Source of the DNA: Acidobacteriota bacterium
GTDB taxonomy: Bacteria; Acidobacteriota; Terriglobia; Terriglobales; Acidobacteriaceae
Reading direction: 5' to 3'
NCBI GenBank assembly: GCA_021778875.1
Contig: JAJYBT010000120.1
Location: 1-7,145, forward strand
DNA: 7,145 nucleotides
Positions 5,603-7,145 of this stretch are shown here, in pieces. A program made the translations under genes and the position numbers. Numbering within the stretch: position 1 is the stretch's first letter; each line of letters opens with the position of its first letter. The notes under the pieces are model-generated. The model did not search any database and had not been told where the DNA came from. It saw nothing but the letters and a program-made list of their open reading frames with translations.

Positions 5603-7145
5603 GGTTGGCTCACCGAGGCTCGCCTTGCCATTTGCAGCGCCCTGCGCATGGTGGAGTCCTGCGGAAAACGTTCCAGGTACTTCTCAATTGCGGCAAGCGC
5701 CTCTGGATACTGCTTGAGCGCGATCAGCTGCACAACCAGGTTCTTCTGCAGAATCGGATTGAATGGGTCCAGGTCGATGCCCTTCCTCAGGTCCTGCACC
5801 GCCTGTTGCAGATTACCCTGCTTCGCCTCGGCCTGCGCCAGGTCGCCATACACTGCGGCCTGCGGCGGACCAAGCTGCATCGCGCGCTGAAAGTGCGCAA
5901 TGGCTCCGTCGCTGTTGCCGCTCAGCAGATCGCGCCGTCCCAGCGCAGCCTGCACAATCTCATGATCCGCGTCGGAGTTCTCCAGCGTGGCAAGCGCCCG
6001 TAGATACGGCGCCCGGTACTCCGGCTTGTTGCCCGACAACTCACCGTAGGCCTGCAGCAAAGTCATCGCGGAAATGTCATCGGTCTTTGCCGTCGGGTCG
6101 GGATTCAAATGGATCAGGTCCGGCAGCGACGCCGTTGTCTGGTGAAAGGCCTCTTCCGGAAAGCTCTCATCGGGCCGTGCCTGAATGCGATGGTTCGTCG
6201 CGCTGGAGTGCGAAATTACCTTGATGTCGCGCTTGGGCATGTGGCATCCAATGCAGTTGCCTGCGTCGTTCTTTGCGCGCGCATGCATCGCGTTGTCTCC
6301 TGTGCGCGTGCAGCTCTTCGCGGTGTGGCAGCTCATGCACTTCGCATTGAAGTACGCCGGAGCCTGCTCTGCCGAGGGTTCCACGTGGGGATCGTGGCAC
6401 GTGATGCAGCCCATCCTGCCTCCGCTCGCACGATAGCATTTGCTCAGCGTCATCGAGTAGTAGTGCTCCAGGTGATCCGGCAGCGGCGGCGAGTCCGGCC
6501 TGGGCGGAACCTGAAAGATGGAGACGATGCGGTCCAGCGGCATTCCCGGCCGAAAGTCCTGGTACGTCTTGCCTTCCTTGTACACGCGCACATCGCCCAC
6601 CTCGTGGCACGACATGCAGATCTGATTCGCAAGGGGCATCGACAAGTCCGACGGATTCACAATGGCGGCATCTCCCATCGGGCCGCCCTTCTTTCGCGCA
6701 TCCATGCGGCGAATGTGTTCCTGCCCTGGCCCGTGGCAGTTCTCGCATCCAATCGGCAGCTGCGAGAAAGGCGGATCGGCAAAGCGCCCATTCGTGCCCG
6801 CAATCGGGCGAGGCCGTCCGCTGTGGCATGAGGCGCATCCCGTAAGGATGGGCCGATTGAAGCCGTAGTCGCCAAACTCATATCCCGGCGAGAGAGCCCA
6901 CTTGCCCGCTTGCGTGTAGTACGAGAGCGGCGCCTGAAAGAGCGTGTGCTCGCGCTCGACGAGGAGGCCAAAGCCGTTCTCGCCCGCGCCCATCTTCCAG
7001 CTCAGCGCGTGCGTGTCGCGAAAGACCTCCGATCCATCCGGTGCCGTCTGGAACTCGCTCTGGAACGCCTTGCCGTCCTGCGCATACATCGTGAAGTGCC
7101 GGTCCAGCTCGGCATCATATAGCTCGGCGGGCAGCTTCAATCCCG
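5599..7145 (-). CDS. Multiheme c-type cytochrome (cytochrome c554-like) with C-terminal TPRs, 5' partial
   Basis: The frame is open through the right edge, so the true start and signal peptide lie outside. Numbering here starts at the codon ending at 7140, giving 513 visible residues. Six CXXCH heme-binding motifs are present at residues 102 (CASCH), 132 (CENCH), 175 (CMSCH), 245 (CITCH), 268 (CMSCH) and 296 (CIGCH). Surrounding signatures, such as SPGYEFGDYGFNRPI, CENCHGPGQEH and CITCHDPH, match the acidobacterial/planctomycetal cytochrome c554-type multiheme-TPR family. A further N-terminal heme motif is expected outside the window. Possible distal ligands include His44, His142, His286, His311 and His317. 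Residues about 393-492 form roughly three TPRs, for example DGAIAHFQRAMQLGP. Heme attachment by this motif occurs outside the cytoplasmic membrane, so the protein should be periplasmic or surface-exposed. Its stop overlaps the propeller start by 4 bases (ATGA), making it an upstream gene of the operon. Electron transfer is the likely role; donor and acceptor are unknown. Confidence 0.93.
   Translation of the reverse strand, partial: GLKLPAELYDAELDRHFTMYAQDGKAFQSEFQTAPDGSEVFRDTHALSWKMGAGENGFGLLVEREHTLFQAPLSYYTQAGKWALSPGYEFGDYGFNRPILTGCASCHSGRPRPIAGTNGRFADPPFSQLPIGCENCHGPGQEHIRRMDARKKGGPMGDAAIVNPSDLSMPLANQICMSCHEVGDVRVYKEGKTYQDFRPGMPLDRIVSIFQVPPRPDSPPLPDHLEHYYSMTLSKCYRASGGRMGCITCHDPHVEPSAEQAPAYFNAKCMSCHTAKSCTRTGDNAMHARAKNDAGNCIGCHMPKRDIKVISHSSATNHRIQARPDESFPEEAFHQTTASLPDLIHLNPDPTAKTDDISAMTLLQAYGELSGNKPEYRAPYLRALATLENSDADHEIVQAALGRRDLLSGNSDGAIAHFQRAMQLGPPQAAVYGDLAQAEAKQGNLQQAVQDLRKGIDLDPFNPILQKNLVVQLIALKQYPEALAAIEKYLERFPQDSTMRRALQMARRASVSQP

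Noticed and set aside
6109..6831. 240-codon plus-strand frame antisense to the cytochrome
   Set aside because: The opposite strand encodes six ordered heme motifs, so this frame is a shadow.

Overview
The window is about 60% GC by eye and densely coded. It holds five protein genes, two of them cut by the window edges. Every gene whose N-terminus is visible has a Sec-type signal peptide, so the products are envelope or secreted proteins. The families suggest an Acidobacteriota (Terriglobia-like) genome: two CRTAC1-like FG-GAP/VCBS beta-propellers with a C-terminal ASPIC/UnbV domain, a multiheme c-type cytochrome fused to TPRs, and exported TPR proteins. This assignment rests on family recognition, not on a marker gene. 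No tRNA, rRNA, CRISPR array, insertion sequence or integrase is visible.

Layout, left to right. (a) 1-757, minus: an exported TPR protein whose C-terminus lies beyond the left edge. (b) 758-1013: a divergent intergenic region. It has an extended -10 (TGnTACAAT) so close to the GTG start of the next gene that the transcript is predicted to be leaderless, plus two short inverted repeats and a symmetric -10-like element. (c) 1014-2801, plus: exported CRTAC1-like propeller with ASPIC/UnbV, start revised to GTG 1014. (d) 2783-2823: an inverted repeat that covers the stop codons of both convergent genes. (e) 7145 to 2814, minus: a three-gene run of multiheme cytochrome-TPR (5' end beyond the right edge), a second CRTAC1-like propeller, and an exported TPR protein. 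Both junctions in this run are ATGA overlaps of 4 bases, so translation is probably coupled.

Working model (inference): the minus-strand operon makes three partners for one envelope site. These are an at least hexaheme cytochrome with a TPR docking tail, a Ca2+-type seven-bladed propeller and a TPR scaffold. The convergent second propeller and divergent second TPR gene form a related pair under separate control. I know of no established biochemical function for this cytochrome/CRTAC/TPR combination. An envelope redox or electron-transfer complex is the simplest guess, and the sequence does not name a substrate.
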